The position numbers and the translations under genes are program-made. The notes beneath the pieces are model-generated. The model worked only from the letters and a program-made list of their open reading frames with translations, did not search any database and was not told the origin of the DNA. From Chitinophagaceae bacterium (lineage in GTDB: Bacteria > Bacteroidota > Bacteroidia > Chitinophagales > Chitinophagaceae), in contig JADLHL010000073.1 in NCBI GenBank assembly GCA_020848815.1, positions 1 through 58,571 on the forward strand: a stretch of DNA of 58,571 nt. The letters run 5' to 3'. Within the stretch, counting starts at the first letter, position 1. Each line of letters starts with the position of its first letter. Of this stretch, positions 9,117 through 17,788 are shown one piece after another.

Positions 9117-12100
9117 ATGTCTGTACGTTATCAAGAGTTTGCAGGGTTGAACCTGCCCGCCATAGAACAGGAAATTTTAGCCAAATGGGCTGCTGAACAA
9201 GCCTTTGAAAAAAGTGTGCAGCTCCGCGAAGGCGCCGAGCCATTTGTGTTTTACGAAGGCCCGCCTAGTGCCAATGGCATGCCCGGCATTCACCACGTTA
9301 TCAGCCGTACCATTAAAGACCTGGTATGCCGCTACAAAACCATGCAGGGCTACCAGGTACACCGCAAGGGCGGCTGGGATACCCATGGCCTGCCCGTAGA
9401 ACTGGGGGTGGAAAAAGAACTGGGCATTACCAAAGAAGACATCGGTAAAAAAATAACCGTAGCCGAATACAACCAAAAGTGCCGCGAGGCGGTGCTCCGC
9501 TTTAAAGACAAGTGGGACGATATTACCCGCAAAATGGGTTATTGGGTAGACCTCAACGATCCCTACATCACTTTTAAAAATGAATACATCGAAAGCCTGT
9601 GGTGGCTGCTTAAAAAAATGTACGACCGCGGTTTGCTCTACCAAAGTGTGAGCATTCAGCCATACAGTCCTGCTGCCGGCACCGGCCTCAGCAGCCATGA
9701 GCTCAACCAGCCCGGTACGTATAAAGATGTAAAAGATACCAGCGCCACGGTGATGTTCCGGGCGGTGCAAAATGACAAGAGCCACTTTTTACACGATGCC
9801 GTTCATGGTGCCGAAGTGTTCTTTATGGCCTGGACCACCACGCCATGGACATTGCCCAGCAACCTCGGTTTGACCGTTGGCCCCAATATTGACTATGTAC
9901 TGGTAAAAACCTTCAACCCATACACCCACCTGCCGGTAAATGTGGTGTTGGCCAAAGCTTTGGTCTCCAAATACCTGAAGGCAGAAAATGAAAACGGTGA
10001 TTTTGCTGCTTACGAAGCCAAAATTGCCGCCGGTGAGCAAGTTAAAGAAGGTGCTCCCTGGGCTATAGTGAGCAGCTTCAAAGGCAGCCAGCTCGAAGGC
10101 TGCCACTACGAGCAGCTCTTGCCCTACGAAGCCAACAGCCTCGAAGAAATCAAGAAGATTACCCCCGATGCCGATCCGTTTAAGGTGCTGGTGGGCGACT
10201 TTGTAACCACCGAAGACGGTACCGGTATTGTGCACACTGCACCAGCCTTTGGTGCCGATGACTACAAGGTGGGCAAAAAGCACAACATCGGCATCCTTAC
10301 CATGGTAGACCGCGAAGGCAAGTTCGTAGATGGCCTGGGTGAGTTTAGCGGCCGCTATGTAAAAAACTATAAAGACGAAAAAGACTATGTAGATGTAAAC
10401 GTCGACATCTCCGTAAAACTGAAGCTCGAAAACCGGGCCTTCAAAGTGGAGAAATACGAACACAACTACCCCCACTGCTGGCGTACCGATAAGCCCATTT
10501 TGTACTATCCGCTGGATGCCTGGTTCATCCGTACCACGGCGCTGAAAGACCGCATGGTGGAGCTGAACAAAACCATCCGCTGGAAGCCCGAAAGCACCGG
10601 CACCGGCCGCTTTGGCAACTGGCTGGAAAACATGGTGGACTGGAACCTGAGCCGCAGCCGCTATTGGGGTACACCGCTGCCCATTTGGCGTACCGAAGAT
10701 GGCAGCGAAGAGCTGTGCATTGGCAGCGTGGCCGACCTCAAAGCCAACCTGCACCCCGATAGTCCTATTCAAGACATAACCGACCTGCACAAGCCGCAGG
10801 TAGACGATATCATTTTGAAAAGCCCTTCGGGCAAACCCATGAAGCGGGTGGCCGACCTCATCGACGTGTGGTTTGATAGCGGCGCCATGCCTTATGCCCA
10901 GTGGCATTTCCCTTTTGAAAACAAAGAAATCTTCGCCAAAAACTATCCCGCCAGCTTTATTGCCGAAGGGGTAGACCAAACCCGTGGCTGGTTTTATACC
11001 CTGCATGCCATTGGCAGTTTGGTAAAAGAAGACATTGAAGCCGAACTGAAAGCTGCCGGCTTGCCTACCGAACAGGTAGATGGTCGTGCATACAAAACCG
11101 TTGTATCCAATGGGTTGGTGCTCGATAAAAACGGCAACAAAATGAGCAAGCGCCTCGGCAACGTGGTGGATCCGTTCAAAACCATTGAAACTTATGGCGC
11201 CGATGCTACCCGTTGGTACCTCGTTACCAATGCCAGTCCATGGGACAACCTGAAGTTTGACCTGGCCGGTATTCAGGAAGTGCAGCGTAAGTTTTTCGGC
11301 ACCCTGTACAATACCTACCAGTTTTTTGTGCTCTATGCCAATGTGGATGGATTTGCTTTTAAAGAAGCTTACATACCCGTGGCAGATCGTCCCGAAATTG
11401 ACCGTTGGATTTTGAGCAGCCTCAATACGCTGGTGAAAAAAGTAAACGAAGCCATGGACGACTACGAGCCTACGCAGGCCGGCCGTTTGATGGAAGTATT
11501 TTTGGATGAACACCTGAGCAACTGGTACGTTCGCCTGTGCCGCCGCCGTTTCTGGAAGGGCGATTACAGCGCTGACAAAATCAGTGCCTACCAAACGTTG
11601 TACGAATGTTTGGAAACGCTGGTGCGCCTGATGGCGCCCATCTCGCCATTCTTTAGCGATGCGGTTTTCCGTCAGCTCAATGCGGTGACGGGTCGTTTTA
11701 CGGCCGAAAGCATTCACCATGCGGCTTTCCCCAAAGCCACCGAATCGGCCATTGATGCAGCATTGGAAGAACGCATGCAACTGGCACAGGATGCTACAAG
11801 TTTGGTGCTGAGCATTCGCAAAAAGGTAAACCTGAAAGTGCGTCAGCCGCTGCAAAAAGTGTTGATACCGGTGCTGAACCCCGACATGAAGGCGCAGCTG
11901 GAAAAAGTGGAAGACCTGCTGAAAGCTGAGGTAAATGTGAAAGAAGTAGATTACCTCACCGAAACAGAAGGCTTCATCAACAAAAAAATCAAGCCCAATT
12001 TTGCCCTGCTGGGTAAAAAACTGGGCCCCAATATGAAGGCCGTTGGCGCTGCACTCACTGCATTTAGCCAGCAGCAAATTGCCGATTTGGAAAGAACGGG

Positions 12101-12506
12101 TGCTGTTGCATTAGACATCAATGGACAGGCCATTGCCATATTGGTAAATGAGGTGGATATTAGTGCCGACGACATTCCAGGTTGGAGCGTGGCCAGCAAG
12201 GGTAGCCTCACCGTGGCGCTGGATATTACCCTGACCGATGAACTGAAACAAGAGGGAGATGCGAGGGAGTTGGTGAACCGGATTCAGAACATTCGCAAGG
12301 AGAGCAACTTTGAACTGACCGACCGGATTGACGTGCAATACGCTGGACCTGAAAATATTGTGGATTCTTTCGATAGGTTCAAATCCTATATTTGCGCCGA
12401 AATTTTGGCAGATTCGCTGAGTTATGTGCCCGCACTAACCGACGGCGTTTCAGTGGAAGTGAATGATTTTCAATTGACCCTGAAAGTTTCAAAAAAGGAG
12501 TTATAA
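9117..12506 (+). CDS. ileS: Isoleucyl-tRNA synthetase, type 2, with GXHH signature
   Basis: Charges tRNA-Ile with isoleucine. It is 1129 aa, long as in the type 2 (eukaryote-like) enzymes. The signature region reads PPSANGMPGIHH: aligned to the usual PPYANGxxHIGH, the class I HIGH motif (residues 57-60) is changed to GIHH, the swapped GXHH form described in a subset of IleRS2 enzymes and linked to very high mupirocin resistance. KMSKR is intact near residue 675. The CP1 editing domain (for example YSPAAGTGLSSHELNQPG, TEDGTGIVHTAPAFGADD) and anticodon-binding region are present. It is followed 2 bases later by the DksA-like gene, so the two are almost surely one operon. Confidence 0.96.
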   Translation: MSVRYQEFAGLNLPAIEQEILAKWAAEQAFEKSVQLREGAEPFVFYEGPPSANGMPGIHHVISRTIKDLVCRYKTMQGYQVHRKGGWDTHGLPVELGVEKELGITKEDIGKKITVAEYNQKCREAVLRFKDKWDDITRKMGYWVDLNDPYITFKNEYIESLWWLLKKMYDRGLLYQSVSIQPYSPAAGTGLSSHELNQPGTYKDVKDTSATVMFRAVQNDKSHFLHDAVHGAEVFFMAWTTTPWTLPSNLGLTVGPNIDYVLVKTFNPYTHLPVNVVLAKALVSKYLKAENENGDFAAYEAKIAAGEQVKEGAPWAIVSSFKGSQLEGCHYEQLLPYEANSLEEIKKITPDADPFKVLVGDFVTTEDGTGIVHTAPAFGADDYKVGKKHNIGILTMVDREGKFVDGLGEFSGRYVKNYKDEKDYVDVNVDISVKLKLENRAFKVEKYEHNYPHCWRTDKPILYYPLDAWFIRTTALKDRMVELNKTIRWKPESTGTGRFGNWLENMVDWNLSRSRYWGTPLPIWRTEDGSEELCIGSVADLKANLHPDSPIQDITDLHKPQVDDIILKSPSGKPMKRVADLIDVWFDSGAMPYAQWHFPFENKEIFAKNYPASFIAEGVDQTRGWFYTLHAIGSLVKEDIEAELKAAGLPTEQVDGRAYKTVVSNGLVLDKNGNKMSKRLGNVVDPFKTIETYGADATRWYLVTNASPWDNLKFDLAGIQEVQRKFFGTLYNTYQFFVLYANVDGFAFKEAYIPVADRPEIDRWILSSLNTLVKKVNEAMDDYEPTQAGRLMEVFLDEHLSNWYVRLCRRRFWKGDYSADKISAYQTLYECLETLVRLMAPISPFFSDAVFRQLNAVTGRFTAESIHHAAFPKATESAIDAALEERMQLAQDATSLVLSIRKKVNLKVRQPLQKVLIPVLNPDMKAQLEKVEDLLKAEVNVKEVDYLTETEGFINKKIKPNFALLGKKLGPNMKAVGAALTAFSQQQIADLERTGAVALDINGQAIAILVNEVDISADDIPGWSVASKGSLTVALDITLTDELKQEGDARELVNRIQNIRKESNFELTDRIDVQYAGPENIVDSFDRFKSYICAEILADSLSYVPALTDGVSVEVNDFQLTLKVSKKEL

Positions 12507-12508
12507 CG

Positions 12509-13465
12509 ATGGCTACCAACAACAAATCAACCAAAGCAGCGGCTCCGGCCAAAAAAGCTGCTCCGGCCAAAAAAGCCGCCCCGGCAAAGGCTGCTCCCGC
12601 TAAGAAAGCGGCTGCACCTGCTGCAAAACCTGCTGCTAAAAAAGCAGCTCCGGTAAAAGTGGCTGCCCCAGCAAAAGCTGCACCTAAAGCAGCCAAACCC
12701 GCACCAGCACCCGCCAAGCCAGCTCCTGCCAAAGCCGCAGCACCGGCCAAGGCCGTGCCTGCTAAAGCTGCTCCTGTCAAAGCCGCCGCCCCTGCAAAGG
12801 CTGTGCCTGTAAAAGCAGCACCTGCTCCTGCAAAAGCTGCCCCACCAGCCAAGCCTGTAGCTAAAAAAGCAGCTAAGAAAGCATCTGCAAGAAAACCAGA
12901 ACCGCTCCCTAAGCGGGATGAAGTGCCTGCCCGTTCGAATACCCCACACCCCCCGCAGAAAAAGCGGCCGGTGGTGGAAGAAAAAAAGATTGTAAAAATG
13001 CCACCCATTACCGCAAAAGGTAAAGTGGCCTACGACCCCGACTTTACCGTATCTGTACTGGATACGCCTAAAGAAGTGGCCGTTATTTCAACACCCACTA
13101 TGCGTTATAGCGACTCAGAATTAGCTGAATTTAAAGAACTCATTTTGCGTAAGCTGGAAGCAGCCCGCAAAGAACTGAACTACCTGCAAGGCCTCATTAC
13201 CCGCAAAGATGAAATGGGTGGCGACAACGACGACAGCCGCTACATGACCATGGAAGACGGTAGCCTGAGCATGGAACGGGAGCAGCTGAGCCAGATGGCC
13301 AGCCGCCAGATTCAGTTTATCGATCATCTGGAAAAGGCAATGATCCGGATTGAAAACAAAACTTACGGCATCTGCCGCGTCACCGGTAAGCTTATCGAAA
13401 AAGCCCGCCTTCGTGCAGTGCCCCATGCTACCCTGAGTATGGAAGCCAAACTGGGCAAACGCTAA
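12509..13465 (+). CDS. DksA/TraR-like protein with long Ala/Lys/Pro-rich N-terminal tail
   Basis: A 318-aa protein in two parts. Residues 1 to about 150 are a low-complexity tail of AAPAKKAAPAK-type repeats, like the tails of histone H1-like and other nucleoid proteins, so DNA or RNA contact is likely. Residues about 200-318 follow the DksA/TraR plan: a long coiled coil (SELAEFKELILRKLEAARKEL) and the end region YGICRVTGKLIEKARLRAVP. Most of the zinc cysteines are replaced (CRVTG for CxxCG, SMEAK for CxxCQ), so the finger is probably metal-free. A DksA-like gene after ileS is a familiar Bacteroidota order. The tail's base composition is skewed to Ala/Lys codons, and the opposite-strand Gly/Ala ORFs are shadows. 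Confidence 0.85.
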   Translation: MATNNKSTKAAAPAKKAAPAKKAAPAKAAPAKKAAAPAAKPAAKKAAPVKVAAPAKAAPKAAKPAPAPAKPAPAKAAAPAKAVPAKAAPVKAAAPAKAVPVKAAPAPAKAAPPAKPVAKKAAKKASARKPEPLPKRDEVPARSNTPHPPQKKRPVVEEKKIVKMPPITAKGKVAYDPDFTVSVLDTPKEVAVISTPTMRYSDSELAEFKELILRKLEAARKELNYLQGLITRKDEMGGDNDDSRYMTMEDGSLSMEREQLSQMASRQIQFIDHLEKAMIRIENKTYGICRVTGKLIEKARLRAVPHATLSMEAKLGKR

Positions 13466-13486
13466 TCATTTTCTGATTATCAGCTA

Positions 13487-13525
13487 TAAAAAACCGACCT
13501 GCAGCCATGCGGGTCGGTTTTGTTT
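13487..13525 (+). terminator. Terminator of the ileS operon
   Basis: Stem AAAACCGACCTGCA / TGCGGGTCGGTTTT with one G-T wobble and loop GCCA, followed by a T-rich stretch. Confidence 0.85.
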
Positions 13526-13673
13526 AGCCCCCTTGCCCCCGGAGGGGGAAATAAGATTGACTTTAGTACTTTTTGGAGATGTGAAACGTAGGTTCGTTCA
13601 CGGAAGCCTTTATTTTTCGAATTGTAATCTTTCCGACTTTCTGACTTCCCGACCCCTGACTCCCGACTCCGGT
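13526..13673. repeat. C-rich hairpin plus degenerate 8-bp tandem repeat
   Basis: 13536-13548 forms CCCCC-GGA-GGGGG within a CCCCCTTGCCCCCGGAGGGGG unit. At about 13628-13673 a run reads, on the minus strand, as AGTCGGG, AGTCAGGG, AGTCAGAA, AGTCGGAA and similar, so a degenerate unit near AGTCnGnA. The same two ingredients recur at 40066-40257. No gene is seen here. Confidence 0.55.
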
Positions 13674-15497
13674 CTACTTCACTTCCTGCATATCCACCAA
13701 CTTGCGGTAATATCCGTTGTGAGCCATCAGGCTATCGTGGGTGCCACGTTCTACAATGCGGCCTTTTTGCAACACTACTATTTCATCGGCATGCCGAATG
13801 GTACTAAGGCGATGCGCAATGACAATGGTAGTGCGGTCTTTCATTAAATGGTTGATAGCATCCTGCACCAGTTTTTCACTTTCCGTATCCAGCGAGGATG
13901 TGGCTTCGTCCAAAATGAGAATGGGGGGATTTTTGAGCACGGCCCGGGCGATGGTAAGCCGCTGGCGTTCGCCGCCGCTGAGCTTGCTGCCGCGGTCGCC
14001 GATGTTGCTGTTGTAGCCATCTTCTTTTGCCGAAATAAAGCGGTGGGCATTGGCCACTGTGGCTGCTGCTTCTATGGCTTCGGTGCTGGCGTTGGGGTCG
14101 CCAAGGCTGATGTTGGCGGCAATGGTATCATTAAATAAAATAGGTTCCTGCGTAACAATGCCCATTTGCCGGCGAACCGTTTCCAGTTGATATTCCCGGA
14201 TGTTTTTGCCGTCAATCAGCAGTTCGCCACTTGTTACATCATGAAAGCGGGGTACCAAATCGGCCAGGGTACTTTTGCCGGCACCGCTACTGCCCACCAG
14301 TGCTACCGTGCTGCCTTTGGCTATGCGTAGGTTAATGTCTTGCAGAATGGTCACGTCATCATAACTAAACGATACGTTTCTGAATTCGATGGCGTTTTCA
14401 AACTGTTGTAACGGTATTGCATTGGGATCATCGTTAATCACTGTTGGGGCTTTCAACACTTCTTCTATCCGCTGTATGGCTGCCGAGCCTTTTTGCATAT
14501 TGTAAAAAGAAGTGCTGAGTGCTTTGGCAGGATTAATTAACCCATAAAACAATCCGAGGTAAGTAATGAATTCGCCACCGGTAAGGCCGGTGTGGTTGGT
14601 ATCGCTGAGTACCAGCATACCACCGTACAGCAAAATGCAGCAAAACACAAAAATGCCCAGCGTTTCACTTACCGGCGATGCCAGGTCTCGCCGAAAACCA
14701 ATCTTGTTTTTGGTGTGCAGCAAATCATCATTTACCTGAAAAAAGCGCATCCGCAGCAGGTTTTCGGCAGTAAATGCTTTTATCACCCGAAGACCGGTTA
14801 ATGTTTCGTCGAGGATGGCTACCGATTCGCCCTGCTTGATGGCAGCTGCCTGGCTTTGTTTTTTTAAACTGCGGCTGATGCGGCCTATAACAAAACCAAC
14901 TGTGGGCAGCATGATAAACAAGAATAACGTGAGCTGCGGGCTGAGCACCAGCAGCACGGCCAGATGGGCAATAATCATGATGGGGTCACGAAACCAACCT
15001 TCCAGCGTGCCCACCACGCTGCTCTCCACTTCTGCCACATCGTTCGACATGCGGCTCATCAGATCGCCCTTGCGCTGTTCGGTAAAATACCCAATGGGCA
15101 GCTCCAGAATTTTTTCGTACAGCTGAGCCCGAAGCGTAGATACCACCAGGTTTTTAAGCGGATTGAGGATATAGATGGCGAGGTATAGAAAAACATTTTT
15201 CAGTAAGATGGCACTGAGCATGAGGATGCAAATGAGCAGCAGCAAATCGAAATGGCTGTGTGTGGCGGCATATTCATTCATCCAGTTGCTCACCAGCTGC
15301 GAAACATCCAGTTTGCTACCAGCGGCTGCGGTTTCCAGTGTGGCAGATTTGCCTTCAAAAATGAGTTGCAAAAACGGCATGAGCATGCCAATAGACGCAA
15401 TGGAAAAAACGGTGCTCAGCAATATAAAAACCACGTAAGCCAGCATTTTACTGCGGTGCGGCTTCAGCAGCGAAAAGACCCTTGCATATTTGTTCAT
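13674..15497 (-). CDS. ABC exporter, fused permease and ATPase (MsbA-like)
   Basis: A 607-aa half-transporter that would act as a homodimer in the inner membrane. Residues about 20-320 hold six membrane helices of the type 1 exporter fold. The ATPase has Walker A GSSGAGKST, the Q-loop in TQEP, signature LSGGERQR, Walker B ILILDEATSSLD and H-loop IAHRLST. The lipid A flippase MsbA is the nearest well-known type, but substrate is not proven. The track start at 15524 lies 9 codons upstream; the ATG at 15497 (MNKYARVFSLLKPH) fits a TAnnTTTG box at 15522-15529. It is divergent from rbfA. Confidence 0.9.
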   Translation of the reverse strand: MNKYARVFSLLKPHRSKMLAYVVFILLSTVFSIASIGMLMPFLQLIFEGKSATLETAAAGSKLDVSQLVSNWMNEYAATHSHFDLLLLICILMLSAILLKNVFLYLAIYILNPLKNLVVSTLRAQLYEKILELPIGYFTEQRKGDLMSRMSNDVAEVESSVVGTLEGWFRDPIMIIAHLAVLLVLSPQLTLFLFIMLPTVGFVIGRISRSLKKQSQAAAIKQGESVAILDETLTGLRVIKAFTAENLLRMRFFQVNDDLLHTKNKIGFRRDLASPVSETLGIFVFCCILLYGGMLVLSDTNHTGLTGGEFITYLGLFYGLINPAKALSTSFYNMQKGSAAIQRIEEVLKAPTVINDDPNAIPLQQFENAIEFRNVSFSYDDVTILQDINLRIAKGSTVALVGSSGAGKSTLADLVPRFHDVTSGELLIDGKNIREYQLETVRRQMGIVTQEPILFNDTIAANISLGDPNASTEAIEAAATVANAHRFISAKEDGYNSNIGDRGSKLSGGERQRLTIARAVLKNPPILILDEATSSLDTESEKLVQDAINHLMKDRTTIVIAHRLSTIRHADEIVVLQKGRIVERGTHDSLMAHNGYYRKLVDMQEVK

Positions 15498-15521
15498 GTA
15501 AACGAATAAAAGTAAAGGCTG

Positions 15522-15529
15522 CAAAAGTA
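15522..15529 (-). promoter_or_regulatory. Candidate -7 box for the ABC exporter
   Basis: On the minus strand this reads TACTTTTG, an exact TAnnTTTG match, placing a start site near 15515 and a leader of under 20 bases. It supports the start at 15497, because the longer track ORF would begin inside the box region. Confidence 0.5.
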
Positions 15530-15593
15530 ACTACTTTTACAGCGGCAGTACTTGTAGCACTGCCTTCACTCTTGTTATAATTGAGCAAAGGAT

Positions 15594-15986
15594 ATGGAAG
15601 AAACTAAACGTCAGAAGCAGGTAGCCGCATTACTCAATGAGGAACTCAGCGATATATTCAGAAGACTGGGATTGAACGTCATTCACAACGGCATGATTTC
15701 TATTGCAGCAGTAAAAGTGACGCCCGACCTGCTGGAAGCACGGATTTACCTCAGCTTTTTTCAGATAGAAGATCAGGCCTCCATGCTGCAAAAAATAAAA
15801 GACCGCAACTGGGAAATAAAGCGGGAACTGGCCGGCAGAGTGGGCAAGCAATTGCGCCGCATGCCCGAGCTTCAGTATTTTATCGACGACACGCTGGACT
15901 ACGTATTTAAAATGGAAAAACTGTTTGGCGAAATTCAACAACCGCCAACACCTCCGGCCGGCACCGATGATTCTTCTGCATCTTAA
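15594..15986 (+). CDS. rbfA: 30S ribosome-binding factor A
   Basis: A 130-aa KH-fold protein that binds the immature 30S subunit and helps 16S rRNA 5'-end maturation, also needed for growth in the cold. Matches to the family: TKRQKQVAALLNEELSDIF at the start, ISIAAVKVTPDLLEARIYLSF in the centre, and LRRMPELQYFIDDTLDYV before a Pro-rich end. It is first in a likely three-gene unit: the LolC/E-type permease starts 25 bases after its stop. Confidence 0.95.
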   Translation: MEETKRQKQVAALLNEELSDIFRRLGLNVIHNGMISIAAVKVTPDLLEARIYLSFFQIEDQASMLQKIKDRNWEIKRELAGRVGKQLRRMPELQYFIDDTLDYVFKMEKLFGEIQQPPTPPAGTDDSSAS

Positions 15987-16011
15987 TTACATCAGCACAA
16001 TCTGGTAGCCA

Positions 16012-17229
16012 TTGACTACACTTTTTGCCTGGCGGTATTTTAAAAGCAAAAAAACGACCAATGCCATCAACCTGATAAGCTATATCAGTATGGTGGCGGT
16101 GGCAGTGGTTACGGCCGCATTGGTAGTAGTGCTGAGTGTTTTCAACGGGTTTGAGCAACTGGTACAAAACCTGTACGCCGATTTTTATACCGATATAAAA
16201 ATTACTGCCACCAACGGCAAATGGCTTACTACTTCACCGGCTATGCTGCAGCAAATAACAGGTACCAAAGGCGTGGCTGCTGTAGAACCTGTGATACAAG
16301 AACGGGCCATGCTGATGCAGGGCGAAGACAAATCTATTGTATGGCTGAAAGGTGTGGAGCCGGGCTATGCCAATGTAAGCGGTGTACCAAGGCATTTGCT
16401 TCGTGGGCAGTTTGCGCTGGGCAATGAAGAAACACCTGCTTTGGTTATGGGCAGTGGGGTAGAAAACGGACTGCAGGTAATAGCCGGTCAGAATATTGCC
16501 CCTGTAACTGTATACCTGCCCAACCGGCAAGCAACGCTCGATGCAGACCCCCTTACTGCATTGCACACTGCCAATACATTTACAGCAGGTACATTTTCTA
16601 TACAGCAAGAATTCGATAATCAGTACGCTTTCACGAATGCTGCATTTATGCGATACATGCTCGACCTGCCCCCCAACGAAGTAACGGCACTTGAGATAGC
16701 AGCTACACCTGGTACAGATATTGAACAGCTAAGTGATCAACTACAAGAGCAGTTAGGCAAATCGGTTGCAGTACAAACGAGGTATCAGCAAAATCAGGCA
16801 TTGTTTGCCGCCATGAAAATTGAGAAAATCATCATAATGGCCGTGGCATTTCTCATATTGCTGATAGCTGCTTTCAATATCATCAGCAGCCTTACCATGA
16901 TGGTGCTGGAAAAAGAAAAAGACATAGCTGTGCTACAAGCCATGGGAGCAACCAGCACATCGGTAGCGGGTATCTTTTTAAAATTGGGTGCAATGCTGGC
17001 AGGAGTGGGCGGCTTCATTGGTGGATTGTTGGGAGTGCTTATTTGCATTGGCCAGCAGCAGTTTCATTGGGTAAAACTGGGTGGCCAAAGCTTTATTATA
17101 GATTACTATCCGGTGGAAATGCGGGCTACGGATTTCCTGTTGGTTGGCGTGATCATTTTCACCATTGCCATCATTGCAGGTTTTGCTCCGTCTCGCAGGG
17201 CACTGCGCATACAGCAATCGCTACGCTGA
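16012..17229 (+). CDS. FtsX-like permease of the LolC/LolE family
   Basis: A 405-aa inner-membrane permease of an ABC system that in the LolCDE case releases lipoproteins for transport to the outer membrane. There is one membrane helix near residues 20-50, a large periplasmic domain, and three C-terminal helices (IIIMAVAFLILLIAAFNIISS, LGAMLAGVGGFIGGLLGVLI, ATDFLLVGVIIFTIAIIAGF). VLEKEKDIAVLQAMGAT is the coupling region typical of LolC/E. The start is TTG at 16012: a stop lies two codons upstream and the first ATG would remove the first helix. The cognate ATPase (LolD) is not in the window. The stop TGA overlaps the next ATG by one base. Confidence 0.9.
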   Translation: MTTLFAWRYFKSKKTTNAINLISYISMVAVAVVTAALVVVLSVFNGFEQLVQNLYADFYTDIKITATNGKWLTTSPAMLQQITGTKGVAAVEPVIQERAMLMQGEDKSIVWLKGVEPGYANVSGVPRHLLRGQFALGNEETPALVMGSGVENGLQVIAGQNIAPVTVYLPNRQATLDADPLTALHTANTFTAGTFSIQQEFDNQYAFTNAAFMRYMLDLPPNEVTALEIAATPGTDIEQLSDQLQEQLGKSVAVQTRYQQNQALFAAMKIEKIIIMAVAFLILLIAAFNIISSLTMMVLEKEKDIAVLQAMGATSTSVAGIFLKLGAMLAGVGGFIGGLLGVLICIGQQQFHWVKLGGQSFIIDYYPVEMRATDFLLVGVIIFTIAIIAGFAPSRRALRIQQSLR

Positions 17230-17690
17230 TGGAATATCTCATCAAAGACCAATGGATTGAATTGAAATATGTACCCGGTAAAGGTGCATGGACATATCAT
17301 TTGCAAATACCGGGCACCCGGCACTTGGTGGGTCGTTGGGGTTCACTCAAGGTTTCCGGCACTGTTGATAGAGTGGCAATTCAAGCAAAAAATCTGTTCA
17401 CCATCGGCGGGCAAGACAAGCTACTCTCTATCAACGCTGCCATTCGTAAAGCCCTGGGCAAGAATGGCGGAGAGCTGGTAAAAGTGACTTTGTATCTGGT
17501 GGCGCCGTATGAAAAACTGACCGCAAACGATGTGCTCGACACCTTTCGAAATGAAGAGGTTTTTACAGTATTTTCAGTGCTGTCGCAGCAAGAGCAATCC
17601 ATGATAATGGAAAATATTCTCTCCCAAAAAACAGAAGTGCTTCAATTTAAAAAGTTGGAATATTACCTGAAGCAACTGGCAAAGCGATGA
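17229..17690 (+). CDS. DUF1905/YdeI-type protein
   Basis: A 153-aa soluble protein. The first 90 residues fit DUF1905, a small beta-barrel (GAWTYHLQIPG, VGRWGSLKVSGTVDR, LSINAAIRKALGKNGGELVKVTL); the remainder is helical and resembles the YdeI/OmpD-associated tail often attached to it. No catalytic residues can be named. The ATG overlaps the permease stop (TGATG), so translation is probably coupled. The track ORF starts earlier at 17043, inside the permease gene, and that part is a shadow. Function unknown. Confidence 0.8.
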   Translation: MEYLIKDQWIELKYVPGKGAWTYHLQIPGTRHLVGRWGSLKVSGTVDRVAIQAKNLFTIGGQDKLLSINAAIRKALGKNGGELVKVTLYLVAPYEKLTANDVLDTFRNEEVFTVFSVLSQQEQSMIMENILSQKTEVLQFKKLEYYLKQLAKR

Positions 17691-17725
17691 CCGCTTATTT
17701 GAACCTTATTTGCGTTTATGCGAAT

Positions 17726-17759
17726 AAAAAAACGGCTTGCAACCATTAGCTGCAAGCCG
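17726..17759 (-). terminator. Transketolase-side terminator between convergent genes
   Basis: Perfect 9-bp stem CGGCTTGCA / TGCAAGCCG (17733-17741, 17751-17759). On the minus strand it is followed by seven T, so it ends the transketolase gene; the plus side has a looser T-rich stretch. Confidence 0.8.
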
Positions 17760-17788
17760 CTGTATTTTCTTTTACAAAAGAAGACGGA

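Noticed and set aside
9789-12077. 762-codon minus-strand ORF
   Set aside because: Lies wholly inside ileS on the opposite strand. Its protein has no recognisable domain and reflects codon bias of the real gene.
12379-13008. Gly/Ala-rich 209-codon minus-strand ORF, glycine-rich protein look
   Set aside because: It is the complement of the Ala/Lys/Pro tail codons of the DksA-like gene, not a real glycine-rich protein.
13487-13673. Possible small RNA gene after the ileS operon
   Set aside because: The hairpins are explained by a terminator and a dispersed C-rich element; no promoter box was seen before them.
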